From Terriglobia bacterium (lineage in GTDB: Bacteria > Acidobacteriota > Terriglobia > JAJPHL01), in the NCBI GenBank assembly GCA_021325275.1, contig JAJPHL010000063.1, positions 89,514 through 153,513 of the forward strand: a DNA stretch of 64,000 nt, written 5' to 3'. The position numbers and the translations under genes are program-made. This document shows positions 50,118-60,401 of the stretch, in pieces (position 1 is the first letter of the stretch; each line of letters starts with the position of its first letter). The notes below the pieces were generated by a model that was not told the DNA's origin, did no database searches, and saw only the letters and a list, made by a program, of their open reading frames with translations.

Positions 50118-51977
50118 TTACGGTTCTACCAGCACCGATACGGACGATCCGTGAAACACGTGTTGCGTCGCTTTCTGGAAGTCTTCCGGTTTCGCCTTGG
50201 GAATATCCACGAATTTTTGAGGATTGCGATCCGTCAGCGGGAACCACGAGCTTTGCACTTGCACCATGATCCGATGTCCCTTGCGGAACGTGTGATAAAC
50301 GTCGGGCATCGCGTATTCGATTTTCGCCAGCTGATTTGGCACGAACGCTTCCGGTTTTTCGAAGCTGTTGCGATACCGTCCGCGGAACGGCTCGCCGCGA
50401 ACCAATTGCTGGTATCCACCCATGCGCACCGCGTTCGCAGGCCGCGGACCTTGCTGGCCCGCGGCGGGTGCGGGATCGGGATAGTCGCCTGGATACACGT
50501 CGATCAATTTCACGACGAAATCGGAATCCGTGCCTGACGTCGACACGTTCAGCGTCGCCGTGATCGGCCCGGCGATCGTCACGTCGTCCTTCAACGGAGC
50601 AGTTTCGTAGACCAGCACGTCGGGGCGATGCGCGGCGAAGCGCTGATCCTCCGTCATGTAGTCGCGATTCATGTTTTGCGCCGTGTATCCTACGTACGGC
50701 ACGGGCTTCGCGGGATCGGCGACGTATTCGTCGTACTTTTTGCCGGCGTCGGACGGGGAAGTTTCTTCGAGCGCGCCGTTCGCCGCAAAATAGAGCGTCT
50801 TGCGCGCGGCGTTGGCGGGTGGCCAGGAATCGAGCTTGCGCCATTCATTGGTCCCGGTGCGGAAGAGCCACGCGCGCGGGAATTTTCCTTCGCCTTTGCC
50901 CTTCAAGTAATGCAGGAAGAACGCGAACTCGATTTTCTCGCGGTAAAACTCGCCGGTCTTCGACGCGAAGTCGAGATTGCCAAGATGTTGGCCGTCGCCG
51001 CCCGCGAATCCTCCGTGCGACCAGGGACCCATCACCAGCATGTTCGCGGGGCCCTTCTTCGTCTTCTCCACCATCGCGGAAACTTTCAGCGGCCCTTGCA
51101 GATCCTCGGCGTCGAACCAACCGCCGGTCGTCATGACCGCGGGCGTGATGTCTTTCAAATGGCGAACGATGTTGCGCGCCTGCCAGAAGGCGTCGTACGC
51201 GGGATGTTCGATTTGCTCGGTCCAATAAGGGTTGTTGTGCTTGAAGTATTTGTCGTCGGCGTTGGCGAGATTCCCCATCTTCAAGTAGAACTCGTAGCCG
51301 TCGGGCGTGCCGTAGTCGAACTGCGGGCCGAACGTGGGCGGGGCCGGTGGACCTTTCCGCTCGGGAAAGTTGGTGTAGAAACTGAAATTCGCGGCGAGCA
51401 TGAACGCGCCGTTGTGAAACGAATCGTCGCCCATGTAGTAATCGCTCACCGGCGCTTGCGGTGACGCCGCTTTCAACGCGGGATGGGCGTCGATCATTCC
51501 CGCCGACACATAGAAGCCCGGATAACTGATGCCCCACATGCCGACGCGTCCATTGTTGTTGGGAACGTGCTTGACCAGCCAGTCGATGGTGTCGTAGGTG
51601 TCGGTGGATTCGTCGGTGTCCTTCGGTCCTTTCACGTCTTTGTGAGGCCGCACTTCTTCCCACACGCCTTCCGACATGTATCTTCCGCGAACATCTTGGT
51701 AGGCGAAGATGAATCCTTCTTTGGAAAACAACTCGCTCGGCCCGAGCGTACCGCGATAGCGATCCACGCCATATGGTCCCACGCTGTACGGTGTCCGCTG
51801 CATCATGATCGGGTACTGCTGCGACGTGTCCTTGGGCACGTAGACGCTGGTGAAAAGCTTCACGCCGTCGCGCATGGGGATTTCGTATTCGTACTTGGTG
51901 TAAGTCGCCTTGATGTCCTGCGCGGCAGCAAGGCCAGCGAGGCAGAAAACGGCGAGCGGAAACAGGCGTTTGATCAT
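50118..51977 (-). CDS. CocE/NonD-family alpha/beta hydrolase, exported
   Basis: A 619-residue exported serine hydrolase. It has a signal peptide (MIKRLFPLAVFCLAGLAAAQ), the X-Pro dipeptidyl-peptidase-like catalytic domain (YEIPMRDGVKLFTSVYVPKD, AYQDVRGRYMSEGVW, nucleophile Ser in GMWGISYPGFYVSAG, Asp in GGWFDAEDLQGP, His in GPWSHGGFAGG), and a C-terminal jelly-roll domain (VTIAGPITATLNVSTSGTDS). Relatives hydrolyse acyl-peptide, cocaine or glutaryl-beta-lactam bonds; the substrate here is unknown. It is the first gene of a pair with the ThuA-like protein. Confidence 0.92.
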   Translation of the reverse strand: MIKRLFPLAVFCLAGLAAAQDIKATYTKYEYEIPMRDGVKLFTSVYVPKDTSQQYPIMMQRTPYSVGPYGVDRYRGTLGPSELFSKEGFIFAYQDVRGRYMSEGVWEEVRPHKDVKGPKDTDESTDTYDTIDWLVKHVPNNNGRVGMWGISYPGFYVSAGMIDAHPALKAASPQAPVSDYYMGDDSFHNGAFMLAANFSFYTNFPERKGPPAPPTFGPQFDYGTPDGYEFYLKMGNLANADDKYFKHNNPYWTEQIEHPAYDAFWQARNIVRHLKDITPAVMTTGGWFDAEDLQGPLKVSAMVEKTKKGPANMLVMGPWSHGGFAGGDGQHLGNLDFASKTGEFYREKIEFAFFLHYLKGKGEGKFPRAWLFRTGTNEWRKLDSWPPANAARKTLYFAANGALEETSPSDAGKKYDEYVADPAKPVPYVGYTAQNMNRDYMTEDQRFAAHRPDVLVYETAPLKDDVTIAGPITATLNVSTSGTDSDFVVKLIDVYPGDYPDPAPAAGQQGPRPANAVRMGGYQQLVRGEPFRGRYRNSFEKPEAFVPNQLAKIEYAMPDVYHTFRKGHRIMVQVQSSWFPLTDRNPQKFVDIPKAKPEDFQKATQHVFHGSSVSVLVEP

Positions 51978-52055
51978 CGGGTCATTCTCTCATAACGCCG
52001 CCGTCGACAAACGCTCTCTCACATGGCCATGTCGAGGCGTCGCTAGGGTCCGCCG

Positions 52056-52109
52056 TTTTACTAGGACATTTTACTAGGACTTGAACGTTAAAGTACGCTG
52101 AGGTAGAAT
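52056..52109 (+). promoter_or_regulatory. tandem TTTTACTAGGAC repeat and sigma-70 promoter
   Basis: Two copies of TTTTACTAGGAC with a 13-bp period (52056 and 52069) directly abut a promoter TTGAAC (52081-52086), 17 bp, TAGAAT (52104-52109). The repeats sit where an activator or an UP-like element would act. This promoter drives the TonB-dependent receptor gene, whose ATG at 52156 has AGGAGG. Confidence 0.6.
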
Positions 52110-52155
52110 CGGCGCATCGTATTGGTGAGCCTCTTCACTGGGGTAGGAGGAAAAT

Positions 52156-55100
52156 ATGTGCCGAGTTCACGTGCGTCCGGCAGTCCTGCTTGCTGCCGTT
52201 GTTCTTACTTTCTGCGCGATGCCCGCGCATTCGCAGAGCACCTTCGGCCGGATTTCCGGCACGGTCACCGATTCTTCAGGCGCCGCCGTGGTGGGCGCGA
52301 AGGTGATCGTGAGAAACACGGACACGCACGCCGTCCGCGAGGTAACCTCCGACTACAAGGGTTTCTACATCGCCGAGAATCTTCCTATTGGCCCGTACGC
52401 GGTGGAGGCCGAGCATCCCGGCTTCAAGCGCACTGAGCAAAGCGGCTTCAACCTCTCGGCGGACGGCCGCATCACGGTGGATCTGCAACTGCGCGTCGGC
52501 GACGCCAGCCAAACGGTGGAGGTGGCGGCCAACGCCGGACAATTGAATACCGTGTCGGGCGAGATCGCCCACGTGGTCGACCGCGCGCAGGTGGACAATC
52601 TTCCCGTGAACGGGCGCAACTACATCGAGTTGTTAACGCTGGTGCCGGGCGTGACGGTGACCAATCCCGATACGTTCAGCATCAACACCAGTTTGAGCGC
52701 CACCAACCAAGTGGTCAACGGACATCGCAGCAACCAGAACAACATCACCGTGGACGGCGTGAGCAACCTCGACGCGGGCGCCAACGGCAGCTTGATCAAC
52801 AACGTCAGCCCCGACTTCCTGCAGGAAGTGAAGATTGAAACGTCCAACTTCTCCTCGGAATACGGCCGGTCGACGGGCGCGTCGTTTGGTATTTATACGA
52901 AGAACGGCGGCAACCAGATTCACGGCGGCGCCTTCGAATACTTCCGCAACGACGCACTGGATGCGCGGAACTTCTTTTCCGCCGCAAACACCGAATTGCG
53001 CTACAACGATTTCGGTTGGTTGCTCGGAGGACCGATCAAGAAGGACAAGTTGTTCTTCTTCGTCGGCGAGGAATGGAAGCGAATCCGCCAGCAGGCCGCG
53101 CCCTCGCGGCAGACGCTGCCGGACACGTTGGAATTGCAGGGTGTCTTCAACGGAAGTGGCCACACCATCGACATGCCCGGCACCAAGACGGCTTTCCCGA
53201 ACAACAACATCCCCGCCCCGCTGATTACCGCCGACGGCCGTGCCATCGCCAACATCTACACCACGGTAATGCCCCTGGCGGCGATCTTCAACAATACGCC
53301 GACCTCGAACAACGCGACCTTTGAAAGTCCCACGAATCTCGATTACCGTGAGGATATCGGACGTTTGGATTACCGCATAAGCGACAAGCACGTCGCGTAC
53401 GGACGTTGGATCGACGACTTCAACTCCATCGGCGTGCCGAACGGCCCGGGCGGAAGTATTCCCATCACGCCGGAAATTCGCGATCGCCCCGGAAAGAGCG
53501 CGCTGCTTTCGGAAACGTGGTCGGTGACGCCGGCAATTGTGAACGAAGCGCACATCGGCGCGAGTTGGAACTCGCAGCATTATTGGAATCAAGGCACATC
53601 GTGGGAGCGCACCACGCAAGGCTTCACGTTTCCGCGCGTTTTTAACTCGGAAGGTCCCTACGTCAACGGCATTCCGGACGGCACGATCACAAGTTTCGCC
53701 TCCTGGGACGGACCGGCGAAGACGCTCATCGCGCCGACCACGGAAATCGAAATGGGCGACACGGTTTCCATCGTGCGCGGGCAGCACGCCATTCGCACCG
53801 GCGCGTTGATCATTCGCAATCGCAAGGATCAGAACGGGCGCTCGGCGTACGACGGCATCGCCACGTTCAACACCAGCGGATTTTCGCAAACCACCGGTTA
53901 CGCGCTGGCCGACGCACTGCTCGGCAACTTCAATACCTACACGGAAGCAGCTTACGATCCCCTCGGAAAATACCGCTACACGGAGCCGGGGTTCTTCGTG
54001 GACGATTCCTGGAGAGTCTCGCGCAAACTCACGCTGAATCTGGGATTGCGCTGGGAATACATGATGGCGATGTACTCGCAAGCCGACAATCTGGCGGAGT
54101 TCGTGCCCTCGCTCTACGATCCGAAGCAAGCGGTGCGACTGACCGGCAGCAACATCGTTCCCGGCAGCGGAAACATCTACAACGGACTGGTGCGCGTAGG
54201 CAATGGCATCACCCCGGACGGCGCCTACCTGGTGCCGAATGCCAAGGATCCCGCCGTGCTGGCGGTCCCGGACGGCGCGCCGCGCGGGATGTATCCGAAT
54301 CGCGGCGAATGGGAGCCGCGCGTGGGCTTCGCCTATTCGGTGAATCAGAAGACGGTGATTCGCGGCGGCTACGGCATCTTCTACGATCGCATTCAGGGCA
54401 ATCCCACGTTCTACACATTGAACAATCCGCCGTACGTAGGCAGCGCGCAATATCAGTACGGCAACCTGTCGCATATTTCCGGCGGCGCCAATGTCCTGCC
54501 GATTTGGGGAACGATTCAGACCATCGATCCGAATCTCAAGATTCCGTATTCGCAGCAATTCAGCGTCGGAGTGCAGCGGGAATTGCCGCAGCACTTGTTC
54601 GCCGAAGCCTACTATGTGGGAACGCTCGGCCGGCATCTGCTGGACGAGCCGGACATCAATCAACCGACCTGGGCGACGCTGGCATCGGTGCCCTCGACGA
54701 CGGTGGAAAACACGATTCGTCCCTATCTCGGTTACTCCACGATTCAGCAATTCGAGAGCCGTGCGACATCGAACTATCACGGCATGCAGCTTTATCTGAC
54801 CCGGCGTTTCGGCGAAAAAGTGCTATTCACCGCCGCCTACACGTTTTCGAAAAACTTGGGCGATGCCTCAAGCGACACCACGAACAACGAGGATTTCTAT
54901 AATCCCAAGCAGTTCTACGGCCGGTTGACAGGCGGGCTGGATGTGGCGAGCGTTTTCGTAAACACGTTCATATGGAATCTTCCCACGATGCGCGGACAAA
55001 GCCAGTTCATGCGCGTGCCGTTCGGCGGATGGCAACTCAGCGGCGTGATCCATTTGCAAAGCGGCCAGGCATACACCGTGACAGGAAGCTCGGCCATCAC

Positions 55101-55449
55101 AGGCACGCGCCTGGCCGATTACCTGGGCGGTCCAACGGAGCTGCCGAACCCTGGACCGAACGGCTGGTGGAATCCGGCGGCCTTCGCGGCGGCCCCTTCC
55201 ACGCGTTGGGGCACGGCCGGCCCGGGCGACGTTCGGGGTCCCGGATTGCAAACTTACAATCTATCGCTGACCAAGTTTTTCGATCTCACGGAGCGGGTCT
55301 CGCTGCGGATGCGCGGCGATTTCATCAATGCGCTCAACAACGTGAATTTCCAGGGACCGAACGTGGATATCTCCTCGAGCAGTTTCGGGACGATTTCGTC
55401 CGCCTACCCGTCGCGGAACATTCAGTTCGGATTGAAGCTGCAGTTTTAA
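52156..55449 (+). CDS. TonB-dependent receptor with carboxypeptidase-regulatory domain (Oar-like)
   Basis: A 1097-residue outer-membrane receptor. It has a signal peptide (to about residue 26, CAMPAHSQS), an N-terminal carboxypeptidase-regulatory-like domain (GRISGTVTDSSGAAVVGAKV, about 30-115), a plug (VDNLPVNGRNYIELLTLVPG) and a C-terminal beta-barrel ending in Phe (RNIQFGLKLQF). This type is strongly expanded in acidobacteria and is usually assigned to uptake of oligosaccharides or peptides; the ligand cannot be read from sequence. It has a good ribosome site and promoter. The SBBP-repeat gene follows 78 bp later. Confidence 0.95.
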   Translation: MCRVHVRPAVLLAAVVLTFCAMPAHSQSTFGRISGTVTDSSGAAVVGAKVIVRNTDTHAVREVTSDYKGFYIAENLPIGPYAVEAEHPGFKRTEQSGFNLSADGRITVDLQLRVGDASQTVEVAANAGQLNTVSGEIAHVVDRAQVDNLPVNGRNYIELLTLVPGVTVTNPDTFSINTSLSATNQVVNGHRSNQNNITVDGVSNLDAGANGSLINNVSPDFLQEVKIETSNFSSEYGRSTGASFGIYTKNGGNQIHGGAFEYFRNDALDARNFFSAANTELRYNDFGWLLGGPIKKDKLFFFVGEEWKRIRQQAAPSRQTLPDTLELQGVFNGSGHTIDMPGTKTAFPNNNIPAPLITADGRAIANIYTTVMPLAAIFNNTPTSNNATFESPTNLDYREDIGRLDYRISDKHVAYGRWIDDFNSIGVPNGPGGSIPITPEIRDRPGKSALLSETWSVTPAIVNEAHIGASWNSQHYWNQGTSWERTTQGFTFPRVFNSEGPYVNGIPDGTITSFASWDGPAKTLIAPTTEIEMGDTVSIVRGQHAIRTGALIIRNRKDQNGRSAYDGIATFNTSGFSQTTGYALADALLGNFNTYTEAAYDPLGKYRYTEPGFFVDDSWRVSRKLTLNLGLRWEYMMAMYSQADNLAEFVPSLYDPKQAVRLTGSNIVPGSGNIYNGLVRVGNGITPDGAYLVPNAKDPAVLAVPDGAPRGMYPNRGEWEPRVGFAYSVNQKTVIRGGYGIFYDRIQGNPTFYTLNNPPYVGSAQYQYGNLSHISGGANVLPIWGTIQTIDPNLKIPYSQQFSVGVQRELPQHLFAEAYYVGTLGRHLLDEPDINQPTWATLASVPSTTVENTIRPYLGYSTIQQFESRATSNYHGMQLYLTRRFGEKVLFTAAYTFSKNLGDASSDTTNNEDFYNPKQFYGRLTGGLDVASVFVNTFIWNLPTMRGQSQFMRVPFGGWQLSGVIHLQSGQAYTVTGSSAITGTRLADYLGGPTELPNPGPNGWWNPAAFAAAPSTRWGTAGPGDVRGPGLQTYNLSLTKFFDLTERVSLRMRGDFINALNNVNFQGPNVDISSSSFGTISSAYPSRNIQFGLKLQF

Positions 55450-55527
55450 ATGTCTTAAGCCACAACACTGGGGCCCATTATCTGGCAGGTACTCTGGTGT
55501 TCGCAGGCAGCGTGATAAGGTTGACCA

Positions 55528-58500
55528 ATGGACCGCCGTATTGCGTTTGCGGCGCTAATCGCAGCATCTAGTCTTGGCGCGCAAGCTCCTCAATCTTCCG
55601 CTGTTTGGTTTGAATTGGACGCTCACGGCGCAGTCTCGAGAGGGAACCTTCCGCACACCTCGTTGACAGCGTCCGCCGTGTCCGCGCCACGCGGCTCTCT
55701 TAATTTGGTCGGCGCAAATTTCGCGGTGAAACCCGAGGGTCTGAACGAACTCTCTGGCAAGAGCAACTATTTCATCGGCAACGATCCCAAGAAATGGCGA
55801 ACCAACGTTTCGCACTTTGCGAAGGTGCGATTCAATAACGTTTATCCGGGAATCGATCTGGTCTACTACGGCAATGGGCCGCGGCTGGAATGCGATTTTG
55901 TAGTTGCGCCCGGGGCCGATCCGGGGCGCGTTCGGTTTTCTGCGAGCGGGAGAGCGAAGCCGGTCATCGAAGACGGAGGCAATGTTCGCGTCGGAACGGG
56001 AGTCCTGCTGCTGCGCCCGGTCATCTATCAGCAGGACGCGCGCGGGCGTCGCGATGTCGCCGGCGGATACCAGATTCGCCGCGGCCGTGTAGGTTTCGAC
56101 ATCCCGAGCTACGATCGCTCGTTGCCCTTGATTATCGATCCGGTCCTCGTGTATTCCACGTTTCTCGGAGGCAGTTCAAGCGACGCCGCCTGGGGCGTCG
56201 CCGTGGATTCTGCCGGTAACGCCTACATCATCGGCCAAACATCCTCAGTGGACTTTCCCACAGTCAAGCCGTTCCAAACGACCACGCAAGAGCTCTGGAC
56301 GATTTTTGTGAGCAAGATCAGCGCGGACGGTTCCACGCTGCTTTACTCGACGTACCTTGGCGGATCGCCCGGGACATTGCCGCCTCCTGCTCCCGGCGAC
56401 GCTCCTGGTGGCATCGCCGTGGATGCCGCCGGCAACGCCTACATATCCGGCACCACATACGCGCAGGACTTTCCCACCGTCAATCCGATTCAAGGGAAAC
56501 TTCCGGGCGGATGTCCGTCCAACAACTTCGGAACGAACTGTGTCCCCGCGGCGGTGGTCGCCAAACTGAATGCCTCTGGGTCGGCCCTAGTTTACTCGAC
56601 CTACCTGGGTGGGACCGGAGGCGACGGCGCGTCGGCCATCGCCATTGATGCGGCCGGAAGCGCTTATATCGCCGGAACCACCTCGTCGATCGACTTTCCA
56701 ACCGTCAATCCCTTGCAAGCAACGACACACCGCCGCACGTCTACAGGCTTAGGAGCGAAACTGAATCCCGCAGGATCGGCGCTGGTGTACTCAACCTATC
56801 TCGGCGGCTCCGGAAACGATGGAGTGACGGGTATCGCTGTGGATAATTCTGCGAACGTCTATGTGACGGGAGTCACGAGTTCCCAGGACTTTCCCTTGCA
56901 GAATCCTTTGCAAGGTAAGCCTGGAAATGGGTTTTCATTGGCGTTTGTCACGAAGATCAACGCGTCGGGTTCAGCCCTCGTTTATTCCAGCTTTCTGAGC
57001 GGCAGTGGCGGAGACCAGGGGAACGCGATCGCCGTTGATGCCGCAGGAAATGCGTATTTGACGGGCCTGACGTTCTCGAAGGATTTTCCAACGGCCAATG
57101 CAGCCCAAGCTGTGTCCATTGACGCGAGTTGCCCATCGGTGAAGCCGGAGCCGTGCGGCGATGCATTCGTCACGAAAATCAATGCCGCCGGTACGGGGCT
57201 CGTCTACTCGACGTTTCTGGGCGGAAGCGGCCCTGATAAAGGATGGGCGATCGCCGTCGATTCCGCGGGCAACGCGCACGTGACAGGAGAAACGGTATCC
57301 GCGGATTTTCCAACGCTCAGCCCGCTGCAGGCCGCTGTGGATCCCGATGGTTCCATGTTCGTTGCGAAATACAGTTCTACCGGATCGCTGCTCTACTCGA
57401 CATATTTTGGCTCACACGCCGCTACCGGCTACGCCATTGCGGTCGACGCATCGGACAACGCCTATATCGCGGGCGGGTTCAGGACTGTTGCGGACGTTGT
57501 TTTTCCAGTGGTGAGCGCTCTTCAGCCGGCCAATAACGGGGGCGAGGGTGGGGATGCGGTGATCGTTAAGATCGGTCCTGGCAATTCTCCCGGTGTCGCG
57601 ACCTCTCCCGGTGTGCTGACGTTTCCAGCACAGATGATCGGGACCGCGAGCTCGGCACAATCGATCACGTTGCTCGCGGCAGGCAGCAGTCCACTGACGA
57701 TTGCGAGCCTAACCGCCAGCGGTGATTTCGCGCAGACCAATAATTGCGGAACGAGCCTTGCCGCAGGTGCAACCTGCACCATCAATGTGATTTTTGCGCC
57801 AACAGTCTCGGGCCCGCGAACCGGCGCGATCACGATCACCGACAATGCGGGAAGCGGCGTGCAAAGCGTAAAGCTATCGGGCGCCATGGTTGCCATCAAC
57901 GCCGGCGGTGTCGTTGATGGTGCGGCTTTTGGCAGCCGGATTGCCCCGGGTTCGGTCGGCTCGGTGTTTGGCTCGAACCTTGCGCCTTCGGTGATGTCCG
58001 CATCGTCACTTCCACTGCCGACAGTGCTCAACGGTGTGAGCGTGACGATCTCCAACAGCAGCAGATCGATACAGGCGCCGCTGTTCTACGTATCGCCGGC
58101 GCAAATCAATTTCCAAGTACCTTGGGAATTTCAATCGTCCATTCAGGCCCAATTCACAGTGACCGTGAATGGAGTACCAAGCAAGCCTGCGACAATTGCT
58201 TTTGCCGCCTATGCGCCCGGCATCTTCATGTTGAGTTCCGGGTTTGAGCTGGGCGCGGTGGAAATCTCCAACTCCGCGACATTGGCGCAGCCGGTGGGAA
58301 GCGTTCCTGGACGCGACGCCCGTCCTGCGATGCCCGGCGAATACATCTCGATCTTTTGCAGCGGACTAGGGGCTGTGACGACAAGCCCGCCTCCTGCCGA
58401 CGGCTCATCGGCGTCTGTGGGAACGCTATCCAACACCGCGAGCGCCGTCAGCGTGAAATTCAACGGGGTCGCAATAACACCTAGCTTTGCAGGTCTAGCG

Positions 58501-58626
58501 CCCGGATTCGTTGGGCTTTACCAAGTGGATGTTCAGGTGCCGACAGTGACGCCGGCGCCCTCCGCGGTTATCTCGGTGATTGTCGGCGGAATCCAGTCGA
58601 ACATTGTCACAATCGCCGTGCAGTGA
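55528..58626 (+). CDS. SBBP-repeat exported protein with Solibacter C-terminal domain
   Basis: A 1032-residue exported protein. Signal peptide (MDRRIAFAALIAASSLGAQA), an N-terminal region (FAKVRFNNVYPGIDLVYYGN), then at least eight SBBP beta-propeller repeats with the pattern YSTYLGGsxxD...AIAVDAAGNAYhxGxTxSxDFP. An Ig-like ASPM/choice-of-anchor domain follows (about 690-790, CTINVIFAPTVSGPRTGAITI). The end (LFYVSPAQINFQVPWEFQ, APGFVGLYQVDVQVP) is what I know as TIGR03437, nearly restricted to Solibacter and relatives, so it is also a taxonomic marker. Probably surface-displayed or secreted; function unknown. Confidence 0.93.
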   Translation: MDRRIAFAALIAASSLGAQAPQSSAVWFELDAHGAVSRGNLPHTSLTASAVSAPRGSLNLVGANFAVKPEGLNELSGKSNYFIGNDPKKWRTNVSHFAKVRFNNVYPGIDLVYYGNGPRLECDFVVAPGADPGRVRFSASGRAKPVIEDGGNVRVGTGVLLLRPVIYQQDARGRRDVAGGYQIRRGRVGFDIPSYDRSLPLIIDPVLVYSTFLGGSSSDAAWGVAVDSAGNAYIIGQTSSVDFPTVKPFQTTTQELWTIFVSKISADGSTLLYSTYLGGSPGTLPPPAPGDAPGGIAVDAAGNAYISGTTYAQDFPTVNPIQGKLPGGCPSNNFGTNCVPAAVVAKLNASGSALVYSTYLGGTGGDGASAIAIDAAGSAYIAGTTSSIDFPTVNPLQATTHRRTSTGLGAKLNPAGSALVYSTYLGGSGNDGVTGIAVDNSANVYVTGVTSSQDFPLQNPLQGKPGNGFSLAFVTKINASGSALVYSSFLSGSGGDQGNAIAVDAAGNAYLTGLTFSKDFPTANAAQAVSIDASCPSVKPEPCGDAFVTKINAAGTGLVYSTFLGGSGPDKGWAIAVDSAGNAHVTGETVSADFPTLSPLQAAVDPDGSMFVAKYSSTGSLLYSTYFGSHAATGYAIAVDASDNAYIAGGFRTVADVVFPVVSALQPANNGGEGGDAVIVKIGPGNSPGVATSPGVLTFPAQMIGTASSAQSITLLAAGSSPLTIASLTASGDFAQTNNCGTSLAAGATCTINVIFAPTVSGPRTGAITITDNAGSGVQSVKLSGAMVAINAGGVVDGAAFGSRIAPGSVGSVFGSNLAPSVMSASSLPLPTVLNGVSVTISNSSRSIQAPLFYVSPAQINFQVPWEFQSSIQAQFTVTVNGVPSKPATIAFAAYAPGIFMLSSGFELGAVEISNSATLAQPVGSVPGRDARPAMPGEYISIFCSGLGAVTTSPPPADGSSASVGTLSNTASAVSVKFNGVAITPSFAGLAPGFVGLYQVDVQVPTVTPAPSAVISVIVGGIQSNIVTIAVQ

Positions 58627-58630
58627 TCCG

Positions 58631-59914
58631 TTATCCTGTGCCGGTGCAAGCGCGGGCCCGATCGAGTAACAAATCGCGCTCCCGACTGTTTTGGGCCATC
58701 GCTGCCGCCCGGGCGAATTCCTCGCGGGCTTCGGACGGACGCCCGAGTTTCTGAAGAAAATCGCCGCGCACAGCCGGCAACAGATGATAGTTCTTCAGCG
58801 CCGCGTTTCCATAGAGCGCGTCGACCAACTGGAGTCCCGCCGCGGGACCACGCGCCATGCCCACCGCGACCGCGCGATTCAACTCCACCACCGGCGACGG
58901 CGCGGTGGCCAGGAGCTCATCGTATAGCGCGGCAATTTGCGCCCAGTTTGTTTCTGCCGCCACCGCCGTGCGGGCGTGACACGCGGCGATCGCCGCTTGC
59001 AGCGTGTACGGTCCACGTTTCTCGCTCAGATGTTCGGATTGCGCAAGCGCCGCGAGTCCTCGATGGATCAGCAGGTGGTCCCAACGCGAGCGATCTTGAT
59101 CGAGCAAAAGAATCGGCTCGCCCGACGGTCCCACGCGCGCTTTCGCACGCGACGCGTGGATCTCCATCAATGCGAGCAATCCATGTGCTTCCGCTTCGTC
59201 TGGCACAAGTCCCACGAGAATGCGCCCGAGTCGCATCGCTTCATCGCACAACGACGATCGCATCCAGTCGTCGCCGGAGGTTGCCGCGTATCCTTCGTTG
59301 AAAATCAGATAAATCACTTGAAGCACCGAGGCGAGCCGCGCCGTGAAATCGTCGCCACGGGGAACTTCGAACGGTACGCCTGCTTCCGAGAGCGTGCGCT
59401 TGGCGCGCACGATGCGTTGCGCGATCGTCGGCTCCGCCGCCAGAAATGCGCGGGCAATTTCGGACGTCGTCAGCCCGCCGAGCAGTCGGAGTGTCAAAGC
59501 CACGCGCGCTTCGGTGGCCAGCACCGGATGGCAGGCGATGAAAACCAGTCGCAGCAAGTCGTCGCCAATGTCGTCGTCCATCGCGGCCGCCAGGTCGGGT
59601 GTTTCTTTCTCGCGCTCGGCCAACTCACGCCCGAGGATTTCGTGCTTCGTATCGGCGAGCTTTCGATGGCGCAGGTAATCGATGGCGCGATGTTTCGCCG
59701 TGGCCATGAGCCACGCACCGGAGTTTTGCGGGATGCCGGATTTCGACCACTGCGTGACCGCCGCCAGGAGCGCGTCCTGCGCCAATTCCTCGGCGACACC
59801 CACGTCGCGCACAATGCGAGTCAGCCCGGCGATGATCCGGGCCGACTCGATGCGCCAAACGGTCTCGATTGCGCGTTCTGTGTCGTGTTGTTTAGAATCG
59901 GCATTCACCGCCAC
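58631..59914 (-). CDS. ECF42-like RNA polymerase sigma factor with TPR-like C-terminus
   Basis: A 427-residue sigma factor: region 2 (RDVGVAEELAQDALLAAVTQW, GAWLMATAKHRAIDYLRHRK), region 4 (LRLLGGLTTSEIARAFLAAE), and a C-terminal extension of about 220 residues with helical repeats (RALVGLVPDEAEAHGLLALM, LNRAVAVGMARGPAAGLQLVD). This build, next to a YCII/DGPF protein, is that of group ECF42, in which the C-terminal extension is needed for activity and no anti-sigma factor is used. The YCII gene is 31 bp upstream on the same strand. Confidence 0.9.
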   Translation of the reverse strand: MAVNADSKQHDTERAIETVWRIESARIIAGLTRIVRDVGVAEELAQDALLAAVTQWSKSGIPQNSGAWLMATAKHRAIDYLRHRKLADTKHEILGRELAEREKETPDLAAAMDDDIGDDLLRLVFIACHPVLATEARVALTLRLLGGLTTSEIARAFLAAEPTIAQRIVRAKRTLSEAGVPFEVPRGDDFTARLASVLQVIYLIFNEGYAATSGDDWMRSSLCDEAMRLGRILVGLVPDEAEAHGLLALMEIHASRAKARVGPSGEPILLLDQDRSRWDHLLIHRGLAALAQSEHLSEKRGPYTLQAAIAACHARTAVAAETNWAQIAALYDELLATAPSPVVELNRAVAVGMARGPAAGLQLVDALYGNAALKNYHLLPAVRGDFLQKLGRPSEAREEFARAAAMAQNSRERDLLLDRARACTGTG

Positions 59915-59945
59915 CGATCACATCACGTTCGCGCGGGCGATACAA

Positions 59946-60377
59946 CTAGCCGCGTTTGTATCCCGGCTTTTCCATTTGTTCAAGCAGGCGCGCCCGGCGC
60001 TCGCGCAGCTCGGGCGTGAACGTCTCAAAGTCGTTGACGTCTCCAATCGGCCGGAGTTCGATTTCCACGCCGCTGCCACCGAAGGGCCCGCGCTTCAGCC
60101 ATTGGACGGCTTCATCCATATCGCGCACTTGCCAGATCCAGTAGCCTGCGATCAACTCCTTCGTTTCCGCAAACGGTCCGTCGATGACCGTGGGCGTGTC
60201 GCCGGAAAACTTCACGCGTTTCCCTTTGGACGACGGCGTCAGCCCGTCGGCGGCCAGCATGACGCCGGCTTTTACAAGCTGCTCGTTGTATTTGCCCATC
60301 ACCTCGAACATTTCCGTGGGCGGCAGTCCGCCCGCTTCGGAGTACTCGCTCGCTTTGATAAAAACCATTACTCGCAT
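59946..60377 (-). CDS. YCII/DGPF-domain protein
   Basis: A 143-residue protein: MRVMVFIKASEYSEAGGLPP, VKFSGDTPTVIDGPFAETKELIAGYWIWQVRDMDEAVQWL. The DGPFAETKE block is the DGPF signature. DGPF proteins accompany ECF42 sigma factors and are usually their regulon members; the biochemical role is unknown. AAGGAGA precedes ATG. A perfect 12-bp palindrome TCGGCGCGCCGA lies 25 bp upstream. Confidence 0.92.
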   Translation of the reverse strand: MRVMVFIKASEYSEAGGLPPTEMFEVMGKYNEQLVKAGVMLAADGLTPSSKGKRVKFSGDTPTVIDGPFAETKELIAGYWIWQVRDMDEAVQWLKRGPFGGSGVEIELRPIGDVNDFETFTPELRERRARLLEQMEKPGYKRG

Positions 60378-60401
60378 GTGATCTTTCTCCTTATTTTCGA
60401 T

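Noticed and set aside
52633..54780. 715-residue minus-strand open frame
   Set aside because: Antisense to the TonB-dependent receptor, whose signal peptide, plug and C-terminal Phe are clear; the shadow has no recognisable domain.
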